A stretch of DNA of 64,000 bases. Source: Tissierella creatinini (GTDB lineage: Bacteria > Bacillota > Clostridia > Tissierellales > Tissierellaceae). This document shows positions 56,100 to 64,000 of this stretch, in pieces (position 1 is the stretch's first letter; each line of letters opens with the position of its first letter). The notes under the pieces are model-generated. The model saw only the letters and a list, made by a program, of their open reading frames with translations, did not search any database and was not told where the DNA came from. The stretch is taken from NCBI GenBank assembly GCA_005046945.1, contig SUSS01000004.1:81041-145040 (forward strand), given 5' to 3'. Made by a program: the position numbers and the translations under genes.

Positions 56100-57222
56100 T
56101 TATTGGCTGTCACTAGGAATAAGGCCCACCTTCCTTATAGCTTCTTTCCCACCCCTAGAATTCAACCATTGAATTATATTTCGTGCACTATGGTCTTTAG
56201 GCAAATCACTTCTTACAACTGCATAATACCCATCGGTAAGTGGATATGAGCCATTTGCCATATTTTCTTCTGTAGGAGCAACCCCTTCATATGCTAATAT
56301 CTTTAGCCTTTCATCTATACCAGTAACTTCTCCAATGTTCTCTAAATATGTATACAAAGTATAGCCCAGAGCATAGCTATCTGTCGGACTTCCGTCCAAA
56401 CCTCCGCTGTGGTAGAATGCTACAAGCTCCAACATCCCCTCCATTGTAAGTTCTACATAATTTTTCTGAATAGCCGGATGCATATCTTTACCCTTTAATA
56501 TAAGATTATCCATTTGTGATTGACTACCACTGTCTGCATTTCGACAAATCGGAACCAACTCTCGATTTGGGCCTCCCAGTTCAGACCAATTCTTAATACC
56601 ATAATCAATATATATACTTCTAACCTGGTCTTCAGTAATATTATCAGCCTCGTTTTCAATAGGAGTTATAAATACTAAGGATTCTAATGCAATAGGATAG
56701 AATTCTAGTTCTACCTTCTTTTCATCTGCAAAAGATAATATATCAGATGATGCATAAGGCACTATTATCAAATCTACATCTCCATTTATCAACATCTTTA
56801 AATATCAGAGGTAATTGCATAGCAATTACTTCACACCATTGCAACGAGGCGGGTGATTAAGACACACCACCTGTTTAAGATAATAGGTACCCGCCACTTA
56901 TAGAAGTGGGGGACATCTTCACCTCGTTATATGATGGTACAGTCTTTGATGCTGTTAAAGGGAAATTGTCATTTTCCATGTATTTATACATAGCCATATT
57001 GATAGCCTTTACAATTGAAAGGGTAGATGTAGATCCATCTATCTTTGGATAATTTTCATGAGTTATGTTATAGTCTTCAGCAACATTACTCATTGCATTG
57101 TTAGATGAATGAGTTTCACTTGTTGGAAGTTCCCTTGTCTCAGGTACATCCCTATCTTCTTGGCAAGATATTAGATTTATACTTATAGTTAACAATAATA
57201 TGATACTAATAATTTTTCTCAT
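56100..57222 (-). pseudogene. PstS-like lipoprotein gene split by a 130-bp insertion
   Basis: Close paralogue of the lipoprotein at 44381-45385: the same lipobox (INLISC), TSTLSIVKAIN and RNADSGSQSQM motifs. The frame is broken at 56799-56928, where 130 bases are inserted after TVPSY. Comparison with the intact copy shows that AACATCTT|ATATGATGG is continuous there. 130 is not a multiple of three and the insert carries stops, so only an N-terminal stub would be made. The rest is otherwise undamaged, so the event is recent. Confidence 0.9.
56799..56928 (-). mobile_element. 130-bp IS200/IS605-like palindromic mini-element (non-autonomous)
   Basis: The insert has no target duplication and no terminal inverted repeats. 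It holds sub-terminal hairpins: CCACTTCTATAAGTGG near one end and GTAATTGCTATGCAATTAC near the other. It carries matching GAGGTG and CACCCGCCTCGTT words. Hairpin ends without target duplication are typical of IS200/IS605 transposition. It has no transposase, so it would depend on a TnpA elsewhere. Shorter relatives are at 1983-2033 and 43611-43681. Confidence 0.75.
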
Positions 57223-57239
57223 TATTTTAACCTACCATT

Positions 57240-57746
57240 TTATTCCCCAAATTTTCGAGCCAACTTATCTAAGGCATCCTCAGACACCCTATATACTGTC
57301 CATTCATCCATGGGAATAGCACCCATTTGTTTGTAAAACTCAATTGAAGACTCATTCCAGTCTAAGCACCACCATTCTAATCTTCCACAATTCCTTTCAA
57401 TAGACAATTTAGCAAGATAAGAAAGGATGATTTTTCCCATACCTTTTCCCCTCATTTCAGGTTTCACATATAAGTCTTCTAAGTATATACCTGGCTTCCC
57501 TAAAAAAGTAGAAAAATTGTGGAAGAATAAGGCAAAAGCTACTGGGTTGTTTTTATATTCACCAATAATAACCTCGGCCATTTTTCTTTCAAATAGAGAT
57601 TCAATTAAGGTTTCTTCTGTAGCTACAACTTCATTCAACATATCTTCATAATCAGCCAATTCCCTTATAAATCCTAAGATTAATGAGACATCCTTTTTTT
57701 CTGCAAATCTTAGCTTAAAATCTTCTAAATTAGTATCAATTAACAT
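57240..57746 (-). CDS. GNAT family N-acetyltransferase
   Basis: A 168-residue acetyltransferase. Acetyl-CoA binding appears as LEDLYVKPEMRGKGMGKIIL and the C-terminal part has LEWWCLDWNESSIEFYKQMGA. It resembles diamine/spermidine acetyltransferases (SSAT type), but the substrate is not certain. It has a strong ribosome site AAGGAGATAAGAAA. Confidence 0.9.
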   Translation of the reverse strand: MLIDTNLEDFKLRFAEKKDVSLILGFIRELADYEDMLNEVVATEETLIESLFERKMAEVIIGEYKNNPVAFALFFHNFSTFLGKPGIYLEDLYVKPEMRGKGMGKIILSYLAKLSIERNCGRLEWWCLDWNESSIEFYKQMGAIPMDEWTVYRVSEDALDKLARKFGE

Positions 57747-57944
57747 TTTCTTATCTCCTTCTTCTTTATTAAATTAAGATGTTTTACACTGTCAACAAGA
57801 TGCATTTTGTAAAGAATACGTCATTAACTTAGGTTAATCCACATTTATCTACTACTGTGACATAGTTTGTGAATTATGAGGCCTACGAAATTTTGAATTA
57901 GGATATTCACAATAATCCCTTTTTAGGATTACACAAATTAAAAG

Positions 57945-58532
57945 TTAATAGGTTAATTTTGGATATTCAGTTATGGTATATAAAGATACCTTTAGTTGAC
58001 CGTCTTCTTCTATTAGTTCTATATTTCCTTTTATTAAACCTTCCTCTTCTTTTAATCCATCAGAAGATATGAATTTTAAAGTGGCTTTATAAAAATATCT
58101 TACTTTATCTATATCTTTATCATCCTCATATAGATCTTCAGCCAAAGTAAGGTTTGTTACTAATGAGTTATAATCATTCTCAGCACATATTCTTGTAGTA
58201 ATTAGATTGAATCGATTACTCACAACCCTTTCGTACCCTTTTTCTGTCATTAGACCTTGTATATTTTGGTCAAGACTATCTAAAATTTCAGTATATTCCT
58301 CATTGGCTTCTGTTATACTCAATTTTGGAACACCATTTCCAAGAATATTTGCTTCTGGTGGAATTAATCCTTCTAATTTCCTATACTCAACAACTTTCAT
58401 ATCATCTACTGTATGAATGTCTTTAATGAATTTTTGGGCAACTTTCTCAGTATCATTTTTATTTAAATTACTGCATCCTAATGCTACTGTAATTATTAAA
58501 ATTACAATAACTACATAACAGATTCTTTTCAT
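57945..58532 (-). CDS. Uncharacterised lipoprotein
   Basis: A 195-residue lipoprotein with lipobox IITVALGC at residues 13-20. The mature protein is acidic and of no recognised family. Start has GGAGGTATTAA upstream. It lies in the duplicated zone, between the broken lipoprotein and the GNAT gene. Confidence 0.7.
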   Translation of the reverse strand: MKRICYVVIVILIITVALGCSNLNKNDTEKVAQKFIKDIHTVDDMKVVEYRKLEGLIPPEANILGNGVPKLSITEANEEYTEILDSLDQNIQGLMTEKGYERVVSNRFNLITTRICAENDYNSLVTNLTLAEDLYEDDKDIDKVRYFYKATLKFISSDGLKEEEGLIKGNIELIEEDGQLKVSLYTITEYPKLTY

Positions 58533-58598
58533 TTAATACCTCCAATAATAAAAAGTTACTTACTTTACATAATATAAACAATCCGCACCAAAGATTAC

Positions 58599-59050
58599 TT
58601 ATATTGTATATTCGAATTTTTCTTCAATGCTACTTACTTTCCCATTCTGAATCTTAATGAAGCAAGGTATCTTTTGTCCTGAAAGTGGGATGTTGTTTAG
58701 ATCTCATAAATGAGTAAGGAATTCATCCTTTTTTGTTGTGGTATATAGTCTATCACCTTCTGATTTAGATTCTTCAATGAAGTTAATATTTGTATCAGTA
58801 AATATATATTCAACCTCATTTGCTAATTCATAAGTTTCATCTGCTTGATTTTTCCTAATGATTGCATATCCATTTGGCATGTCTTCCTCAGTCAAATTCA
58901 GTTCTTCCATTCTTTCTTTGTCTTCCATTTTTACAATTATAAAATGGAGAAAATGTAGTTCATTATCTTCTATTACTATATACCCTGTCAATACTTCTAT
59001 TTCCTCCATAGTCCTTGCCAACCTGTTCTTCGTTTAATTGTAATTGACAT
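58599..59050 (-). pseudogene. Decayed fusion: 131-residue membrane protein start joined to lipoprotein remnant
   Basis: The first 13 codons of a paralogue of the 47865-48260 gene (MSITIKRRTGWQG) are joined to the mature part of a paralogue of the 47280-47759 lipoprotein (EEIEVLTGYIVIEDNELHF). Signal peptide and all between are deleted. A TGA (58706-58704) replaces a Gly codon of the intact copy; the frame then continues as DLNNIPLSGQKIPCF to a TAA. The gene order matches the intact pair. Confidence 0.85.
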
Positions 59051-59177
59051 AGGATTACCTTCCTTTCATTATTTGAGCATCTTTGATTTTAGCAAGTTTT
59101 TTCTCATACCTATAAACTCTATGCTATGGAATAACTAATTGCTTTTTACTTTAAATCGTCCTACAGGCTTGTTAAAA

Positions 59178-59603
59178 CTATCTTCTTCTAATTACATTTA
59201 CCAGTCTATAGATTTCACACCCAAGCAATATGCCTCCAATCAAAGTTATATCAGTTAGATTATTACCTACAAATCCACTGATTGATGCCCTGATAATAGG
59301 TGGTACAAAATAATATATGAAAAAGACAAATGTCATCAACAAAGAAGGAATTCCTATAGTTATTAGTTCAAGTATAATAGTTTTCTTAGAACCTTTAGGT
59401 CTTCCTCCAAGAAAAGCAATAAGTCCACCAAGCACTATCCAACCTAAAGCTTTTGTGAAAAAAGCTGCAAAATGATATTGAAACATGAATGTTCTACTAA
59501 CCTTTTCCTCGAAATACATTGATAGAAACAACACGCCTATCGTTAAAATATAGAATACAACTGTTATAGTACTCGCTTTAACATCAACCCTTGTATTTTT
59601 CAT
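59178..59603 (-). CDS. Four-helix membrane protein
   Basis: A 141-residue hydrophobic protein with four membrane segments (VVFYILTIGVLFLSMYF, ALGWIVLGGLIAFLGG, LITIGIPSLLMTFVFFIYYF, TLIGGILLGCEIYRL). Family not recognised. Start has GGAGGAATTGAG upstream. Confidence 0.7.
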   Translation of the reverse strand: MKNTRVDVKASTITVVFYILTIGVLFLSMYFEEKVSRTFMFQYHFAAFFTKALGWIVLGGLIAFLGGRPKGSKKTIILELITIGIPSLLMTFVFFIYYFVPPIIRASISGFVGNNLTDITLIGGILLGCEIYRLVNVIRRR

Positions 59604-59743
59604 CTCAATTCCTCCAATCCACTAACAATTTTCTGCTCCACCAGATAAAATACTACCCTTGCCCAGCTATCATATTTGTCAAATAGATTAGCTATTTCGC
59701 TAAATGATACCCATCCTTTAAATATACTTATACTCAATATTTA

Positions 59744-60223
59744 TTATTGAAAATTCGTACTGAACCACCTCAATAACTCCTCATACAGCCCATCATTTCC
59801 TTTAGCCTTATAGTCTCGATACTTACCATTACCAAAATTTACAGTCATCACATCGTTCTTTTCTACGGATATTTGTTGGTGTGATACTTTACTATCATTA
59901 AAAACAATCCTGATATCTATCAGGTCGTTGGTACTTGAAGGATAGACTCCGCCAATATACTCCTTAGGTATCTTTGAGTATTTATATTTGTTTAGTATGT
60001 TTATAAAGCGATTAATATCTGGTTTATTTATTAACTCAATTTCATCTCTATTGCCAGAACCATTGAATACTATATAAACATCTATTGATTTTATATTGCC
60101 GTTATAGATTAGATTATGCAAGCCGACAGGCCTTGTATAAAATTTATATAAAGAAATTATGAATATAATTAAAAGTATTAGAATTCCAATACGTTTCAGC
60201 TTACCTTTAATTTCATAATTCAT
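59744..60223 (-). CDS. Single-pass membrane protein, paralogue 2
   Basis: A 159-residue paralogue of the 55561-56043 protein: one helix (IGILILLIIFIISLYKFY), then RPVGLHNLIYNGN and the same C-terminal NDGLYEELLRW. ATG 60223 has AAAAGGGCGATGGTATT upstream. Its upstream region carries the third TTACAA box. Function unknown. Confidence 0.65.
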   Translation of the reverse strand: MNYEIKGKLKRIGILILLIIFIISLYKFYTRPVGLHNLIYNGNIKSIDVYIVFNGSGNRDEIELINKPDINRFINILNKYKYSKIPKEYIGGVYPSSTNDLIDIRIVFNDSKVSHQQISVEKNDVMTVNFGNGKYRDYKAKGNDGLYEELLRWFSTNFQ

Positions 60224-60339
60224 AATACCATCGCCCTTTTCTACTTCATATTTTACTACTTTAAGCAATGAAAGCGGTGAGTGATTCACCCCTATAATAC
60301 AATGATACCATATATAATGGAAGGATAATCCATTTTTAG

Positions 60340-60360
60340 GAATTGTAATGATATTGTAAC
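60340..60360 (-). promoter_or_regulatory. TTACAA-N5-TTACAA box, copy C
   Basis: Direct repeat at 60359-60354 and 60348-60343, then AATGGAT and TATCCT 15 bases further as -10. Serves the gene at 59744-60223. Confidence 0.6.
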
Positions 60361-60486
60361 TATATGCAAATTTCCCCTCAAGGAAGCCTTATTATTAGGC
60401 ATAATATTAGCTTTAATCCTATGTAATTCATATTAATATTAATGGGTATATTGATTATGAAGAATAATTTAAGGGAGGTTTTAATT

Positions 60487-60873
60487 TTGGATCTAAGATA
60501 TGAAAAATCAACTAATAAGTCATTTGAAGAAGCCCTAGAAAGCATTAAAAAGGAATTAAAGGACAGAAAGTTTGGGGTTCTTTGGGAATTGAACTTTAAG
60601 GACAAGATGGCTGAGCATAATATTGATTTTGCAAATAACTTCAAAATACTAGAAGTATGCAATCCGCAAAAGGCGAATGAGGTATTGTCAAAGCATCTAG
60701 AAGCAGGCTATTTTCTTCCTTGTAAAATGGTAGTATATGAGAATAAGGGTGAGGTATTTATAGGTACTGCAAGACCTGAAATACTTATTGGTATGATGGA
60801 ATATGATGATTTAGGTGATGTAGCATCTGAGGTGGAGAGAATATTAATAGAAGCAATCGATGCAGCTGTATAG
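60487..60873 (+). CDS. DUF302 family protein
   Basis: A 128-residue cytoplasmic protein of the DUF302 type (KSFEEALESIKKELKDRKFGV; ILEVCNPQKANEVL; LPCKMVVYENKGEVFIG). These small proteins have no settled function. TTG 60487 with AAGGGAGG nine bases upstream is the start; the frame extends 15 codons further. Only plus-strand gene of this zone. Confidence 0.85.
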   Translation: MDLRYEKSTNKSFEEALESIKKELKDRKFGVLWELNFKDKMAEHNIDFANNFKILEVCNPQKANEVLSKHLEAGYFLPCKMVVYENKGEVFIGTARPEILIGMMEYDDLGDVASEVERILIEAIDAAV

Positions 60874-60877
60874 TAAG

Positions 60878-60904
60878 AAGAACCGAGTCAACTCGGTTCT
60901 TTTT
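60878..60904 (+). terminator. Terminator of the DUF302 gene
   Basis: AGAACCGAGT / ACTCGGTTCT stem followed by TTTT. Confidence 0.9.
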
Positions 60905-60934
60905 AATTCATTATAACTTAAATAGCTATTTCTT

Positions 60935-61483
60935 TTATTTAATCATCTTTGACATTACTTTAAATTCTGGAGTACCTGAAACCTTTAATAAGTCAAATAC
61001 TACGGTTTCTGTATTAGTAATAACAGCTCCCAGTGATTTTATTAAATCTAATCCATTTAAGAAGTTATCCTTTGTTCTAGAAGCTACACCATCTTTAACT
61101 AAATATACCTGGTATCCATCATTGATTAGGTCCCTAGCGGTTTGAAACACACATACATGAGTTTCCATACCAGTAATAATCACCTTCTTTTTCCCTAAGG
61201 ACTTTAAAGCTTCTTTAACCTCATCTGTATAGGCTGTAAAACTATTCTTTGCATAAATATTCTCTTTATCAATTAAATCAAGTAGTTCTGGAACAGTTGA
61301 ACCTAAGCCCTTTGGGTATTGCTCAGTAGCTATAACAGGAAAATTCATTTCCTTTGCTGCATTAACAAGTATCACGCTGTTTTTAATAACCTGGTCCTTG
61401 TGTTTCATTACTGGTACCAGCCTTTCTTGTATATCGATTATCAATAGTACTGAATCTTCTCTTTCTAAAGTAAACTTATCCAT
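60935..61483 (-). CDS. Isochorismatase-family hydrolase
   Basis: A 182-residue cysteine hydrolase. Catalytic triad: Asp in LLIIDIQERL, Lys in AKNSFTAY and Cys in ITGMETHVCVFQTA. It resembles YcaC/nicotinamidase-type enzymes; the substrate is not known. Start has TAGGAGGTCAAT upstream. The coding start overlaps the end of a GNAT remnant frame. Confidence 0.9.
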   Translation of the reverse strand: MDKFTLEREDSVLLIIDIQERLVPVMKHKDQVIKNSVILVNAAKEMNFPVIATEQYPKGLGSTVPELLDLIDKENIYAKNSFTAYTDEVKEALKSLGKKKVIITGMETHVCVFQTARDLINDGYQVYLVKDGVASRTKDNFLNGLDLIKSLGAVITNTETVVFDLLKVSGTPEFKVMSKMIK

Positions 61484-61500
61484 ATTGACCTCCTAATAAT

Positions 61501-61641
61501 TTGTATTTTTAAATTTGTCTTATCAATAACTTGTTGATAATCAGATGCTAGAATAGAGTAATGTTTCGAATCGCTTATACCAAAATTACTCTTATCTGTT
61601 TCCCTTGATTCACCTTCATAAACCATTCCACATTTAAGCAT
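61501..61641 (-). pseudogene. C-terminal remnant of a RimJ/RimL-type acetyltransferase
   Basis: Directly after the ACT gene stop, in the same frame, the sequence reads MLKCGMVYEGESRETDKSNF, then GISDSKHYSILASDYQ. This is the typical C-terminal end of RimJ/RimL GNAT enzymes. The acetyl-CoA-binding part is missing and there is no ribosome site, so only a fragment is left. Confidence 0.6.
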
Positions 61642-61656
61642 TACTTGCCCTATCTT

Positions 61657-62025
61657 TTATGGTTTTATTACATACCCGCTGTCTTCAAGAATTTTTATTG
61701 CTTTATCAAAGTTTTCTTCTTTGGTGAAAATATAATCTGTATTATACGTTGACACTGCAAATATTCCGATTTCACTCTCTGCTAATAATGTGGATATCTT
61801 TGAAAGAATACCTATAAGAGAAAAATCTAATACCCCTTGTATTCTAAAGGCCTTCCATCCATTATCACATTCAATTGCATTTTTGGGTACTAATTTTGTG
61901 TTGCATACTAATGATAACTCCTCATCTGTCTTGCTAATAAAGCAAAATTCATCAGAATAATCTATTTGGGACAAATTTTTTAGCTTGCAAATTGAAAAAT
62001 CCTGATTTATTATTTTTAACTCCAT
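61657..62025 (-). CDS. ACT-domain protein
   Basis: A 122-residue protein with tandem ACT-like halves. The second half, LIGILSKISTLLAESEIGIF followed by AVSTYNTDYIF, is characteristic. Such stand-alone proteins may bind amino acids and regulate, but no partner is evident. Start has GGAGGGAATGGA upstream. Its stop is directly followed by a GNAT remnant. Confidence 0.85.
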   Translation of the reverse strand: MELKIINQDFSICKLKNLSQIDYSDEFCFISKTDEELSLVCNTKLVPKNAIECDNGWKAFRIQGVLDFSLIGILSKISTLLAESEIGIFAVSTYNTDYIFTKEENFDKAIKILEDSGYVIKP

Positions 62026-62074
62026 TCCATTCCCTCCAAATAAGTTTCTTATTTATCGAATTGTTCAAAACCAT

Positions 62075-62662
62075 TTATCTATCTAAAACAAAAGACTTAA
62101 TCACTGCGAAATATTCTCTTATATATTGTGGCACCAATATAGTAGGTGGTACTTCTGCAGGTAGGCCATAAGCTTTAGCTCCAAGTCTATTAGCTAATAA
62201 TTTAGACCTAAAAATATGAAAGCTATTGGTGACTAGTAAAACTCGAGGGCTTTCTTTATTATCAATTTCTTCAATTATATCTAAGCTATTTTTAATATTT
62301 TCGAAGGTTGTTGTAGATTTATTCTCAATAATAATTCTATTACTATCTATTCCACTATTCAATAAGTACTTTTCCATAGCCTTTGCTTCTGATATATATT
62401 CGTCTGGACCTTGGCCACCAGAGACTATTACCTTTAGGTTGGTATTGTCCTTTAAGTATAATTCTCCAACTTTAAGTCTTTCATATAGTGCTGGGGATGG
62501 CACATCTCCATAAAGTCTAGCCCCTAGAATAATCATATAATCTACTTGGTCTATTCTATTGGTGTTTCCATCAAGAATGATGAATCCTTCAATTAATATA
62601 AATGAAACTATAAATATTATAATTATTACTTTGCTAATCTTCAGTATGTTTTTATTTAACAT
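62075..62662 (-). CDS. YdcF/SanA-like DUF218 protein
   Basis: A 195-residue protein with an N-terminal membrane anchor (VIIIIFIVSFILIEGFII) and a DUF218 domain: YMIILGARLYGDVPSPALYERL, VSGGQGPDEYISEA and TNSFHIFRSKLLANR. Members have been linked to cell-envelope or vancomycin-sensitivity functions (SanA). Start has AAGGAGGTTAT upstream. Confidence 0.88.
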   Translation of the reverse strand: MLNKNILKISKVIIIIFIVSFILIEGFIILDGNTNRIDQVDYMIILGARLYGDVPSPALYERLKVGELYLKDNTNLKVIVSGGQGPDEYISEAKAMEKYLLNSGIDSNRIIIENKSTTTFENIKNSLDIIEEIDNKESPRVLLVTNSFHIFRSKLLANRLGAKAYGLPAEVPPTILVPQYIREYFAVIKSFVLDR

Positions 62663-62689
62663 ATAACCTCCTTACAAAACTATTGAAAT

Positions 62690-63370
62690 CTAATATCTAC
62701 TTGCACTGAGCCTTGATAATAGATATTTACTTCCTTCTCTGACACTAAGTGAAGAAAGTGTATTGTTTTTAATGAATTCCTCAACCCAAGATTTATTTGT
62801 TTTAGAATACTCCCTTAAGGCCCAACCGATAGCCTTATTGATAAAGAATTCATTAGTTCCACTATTTTCTTTAATAATTAAGCCAAGCAATTCTGCATCG
62901 GTTTTTTCCTTGTATTTCAATTGAAATAAGATCGCTGTTCTTATGAGCCAAATATTATCACCTTTAGACCATTTTAATATATTACTACTAATAAGTTGAG
63001 GATATTGAAAACACATTGGCCCCACGATTCTAGTAGCAAGTGTGTCAATAGTATCCCACCATGATTTAGTTACAATCAGATTCCCAATATTATCTATATC
63101 CTTCTCTTGTAAAGAATCTCTCAAGGCAAGTAAATAATCAACGGCCAGGTACTGAAACTCACGCTCTGACATAGACCATAGCCTACTAACAAAATCCCAA
63201 TCAATAGCTTCTTGTCTCTTGAATTCCTTCATATATTCTTTACCAAGTAACACTCTTTTAGGCTTTTGAATTCCTAAAAAAGGAAATTGACTTTTCATAT
63301 AGGCAGCCATTTGACTAGCTTTTTCCGGATCTTTATTTTCAACAAATGAATTTATCAAATCATTATACAT
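62690..63370 (-). CDS. DNA alkylation repair glycosylase, AlkD-like
   Basis: A 226-residue HEAT-repeat-like protein (PFLGIQKPKRVLLGKEYMKEF; SWWDTIDTLATRIVGPM; FFINKAIGWALREYSKTN). AlkD removes N3/N7-alkylated purines without base flipping; the WWDTID segment carries the Trp/Asp expected there. Start has GGGAGATTACT upstream. Confidence 0.92.
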   Translation of the reverse strand: MYNDLINSFVENKDPEKASQMAAYMKSQFPFLGIQKPKRVLLGKEYMKEFKRQEAIDWDFVSRLWSMSEREFQYLAVDYLLALRDSLQEKDIDNIGNLIVTKSWWDTIDTLATRIVGPMCFQYPQLISSNILKWSKGDNIWLIRTAILFQLKYKEKTDAELLGLIIKENSGTNEFFINKAIGWALREYSKTNKSWVEEFIKNNTLSSLSVREGSKYLLSRLSASRY

Positions 63371-63397
63371 AGTAATCTCCCTATATTTTCAAATATT

Positions 63398-63940
63398 CTA
63401 TATATCATCCATTAAGAATTTAGCCCAATCAAGCTTAAGTCTATCAGTGTTTTCTTGCCAGTATAGTAATTGTTCTTTATAATAGCTAATCTTTTCACTT
63501 ACCGGGACTTGAAAATTATCTCTTCCGTACTTTAAGACCATAGCAGTTAATTCATACATAGGTAGGCCCAGGGCATGAGCTCCTACATGGACTGTAGCCC
63601 CGGCATGGCCAATTCCATGGCATAAGGCACCATATTCAGGATCATCTATTTCTTTTGCTACAGCATGTGCATCTAAAATAGCCCGTTTTGCTATAGCCAT
63701 TTTGATCTTACCCCTTGCCCAATCTTCACAAAGCTCCAAGCAAATTCTTGGTCTATGTTCATCTGGATACTTGGCTTCAAATTGAGCTAAAGTCAACCTT
63801 GCACAATTCAATGACCACATAACTAGTGTTCGGCGATTTTGTAATTCCATTAATCCTACAAGGTCTTGCAAACATTCACTATCACGGAAAAACAAAATCT
63901 TATTTCTTTTCTTTAATTTAGTTTCTACATCCGTAAACAT
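63398..63940 (-). CDS. Imm5-like putative immunity protein
   Basis: A 180-residue helical protein with the pattern RRTLVMWSLNCARLTLAQFE, DEHRPRICLELCEDWARGKI and GIGHAGATVHVGAHALGLP, as in the Imm-5-like family assigned to immunity proteins. No polymorphic toxin is visible in the window, so it may be an orphan or have another role. The ribosome site is weak, so the start may be elsewhere. Confidence 0.7.
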   Translation of the reverse strand: MFTDVETKLKKRNKILFFRDSECLQDLVGLMELQNRRTLVMWSLNCARLTLAQFEAKYPDEHRPRICLELCEDWARGKIKMAIAKRAILDAHAVAKEIDDPEYGALCHGIGHAGATVHVGAHALGLPMYELTAMVLKYGRDNFQVPVSEKISYYKEQLLYWQENTDRLKLDWAKFLMDDI

Positions 63941-64000
63941 ATTGGCCGTTACATAAAACTTATAAATCTCTATAAAAACCTATAAATCTTACTTTAATTA

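Noticed and set aside
58704-58706. In-frame TGA in the lipoprotein paralogue as a second selenocysteine codon
   Set aside because: The intact paralogue has Gly, not Cys, at this position, there is no SECIS-like hairpin behind it, and the gene is decayed in other ways.

Overview
The window looks like chromosomal DNA of a low-GC, strictly anaerobic Gram-positive bacterium of the Clostridia/Tissierellia type. The support is AT-rich sequence, AAGGAGG-like ribosome binding sites with frequent TTG/GTG starts, a selenocysteine formate dehydrogenase linked to NuoE/NuoF-like subunits (an arrangement known from Gottschalkia acidurici), a class I hybrid cluster protein, and ECF/QueT and Trk systems typical of Firmicutes. 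No rRNA, tRNA, prophage or CRISPR array was seen. Most genes lie on the minus strand.

Region by region (minus strand unless stated). 1-2.0 kb: start of a pyrimidine operon (pyrF-carA) behind a leader with a PyrR-like hairpin, a 23-codon leader peptide and a terminator. 2-11.4 kb: housekeeping genes (DEAD-box helicase, ABC-F (+), proC-proA, msrB, pepF (+)) and a preQ1-type riboswitch in front of a queuosine-salvage pair (+). 11.4-26.6 kb: a molybdenum-cofactor and molybdate-uptake block (moeA-like, moaC-MOSC, moaA, modCBA behind a Moco-type riboswitch, mobA, mogA, mobB, moeA) beside an operon for a NAD-linked, probably electron-bifurcating formate dehydrogenase. Its catalytic subunit is read through an in-frame UGA with a bacterial SECIS hairpin. 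The Mo block supplies the cofactor used by this enzyme. 26.7-38.4 kb: DUF1294, a C26 peptidase, an alpha/beta hydrolase, ung, trkH-trkA, an unusual pair of glutamate-cysteine ligase plus a non-GshB ATP-grasp ligase, an FAD protein, a CDF metal exporter and OsmC.

38.5-43.8 kb is the most interesting part. hcp and an upstream four-gene cluster (substrate-binding-like protein without signal peptide, Cys-rich G3E-type GTPase, ABC ATPase without permease, small CxxC protein) each carry a GTAAC-N4-GTTAC palindrome about 40 bp upstream of a plausible start point. They therefore look like one HcpR-like nitrosative-stress regulon. The cluster resembles a soluble metallocentre assembly or repair system rather than a transporter.

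43.9-64 kb is accessory: a Fic toxin with an unlisted class I antitoxin, paralogous lipoproteins and PstS-like proteins, an ECF sigma factor with a DUF4179 protein, a two-component system, and small membrane proteins. Several units are duplicated and decayed: one pstS copy is split by a 130-bp IS200/IS605-like palindromic mini-element, and one lipoprotein copy is a deletion fusion with a nonsense codon. Three promoters in this zone share a TTACAA-N5-TTACAA box that the resident OmpR-family regulator may bind. The window ends with an isochorismatase, an ACT protein, a YdcF-like protein, an AlkD-like glycosylase and an orphan Imm5-like immunity protein.
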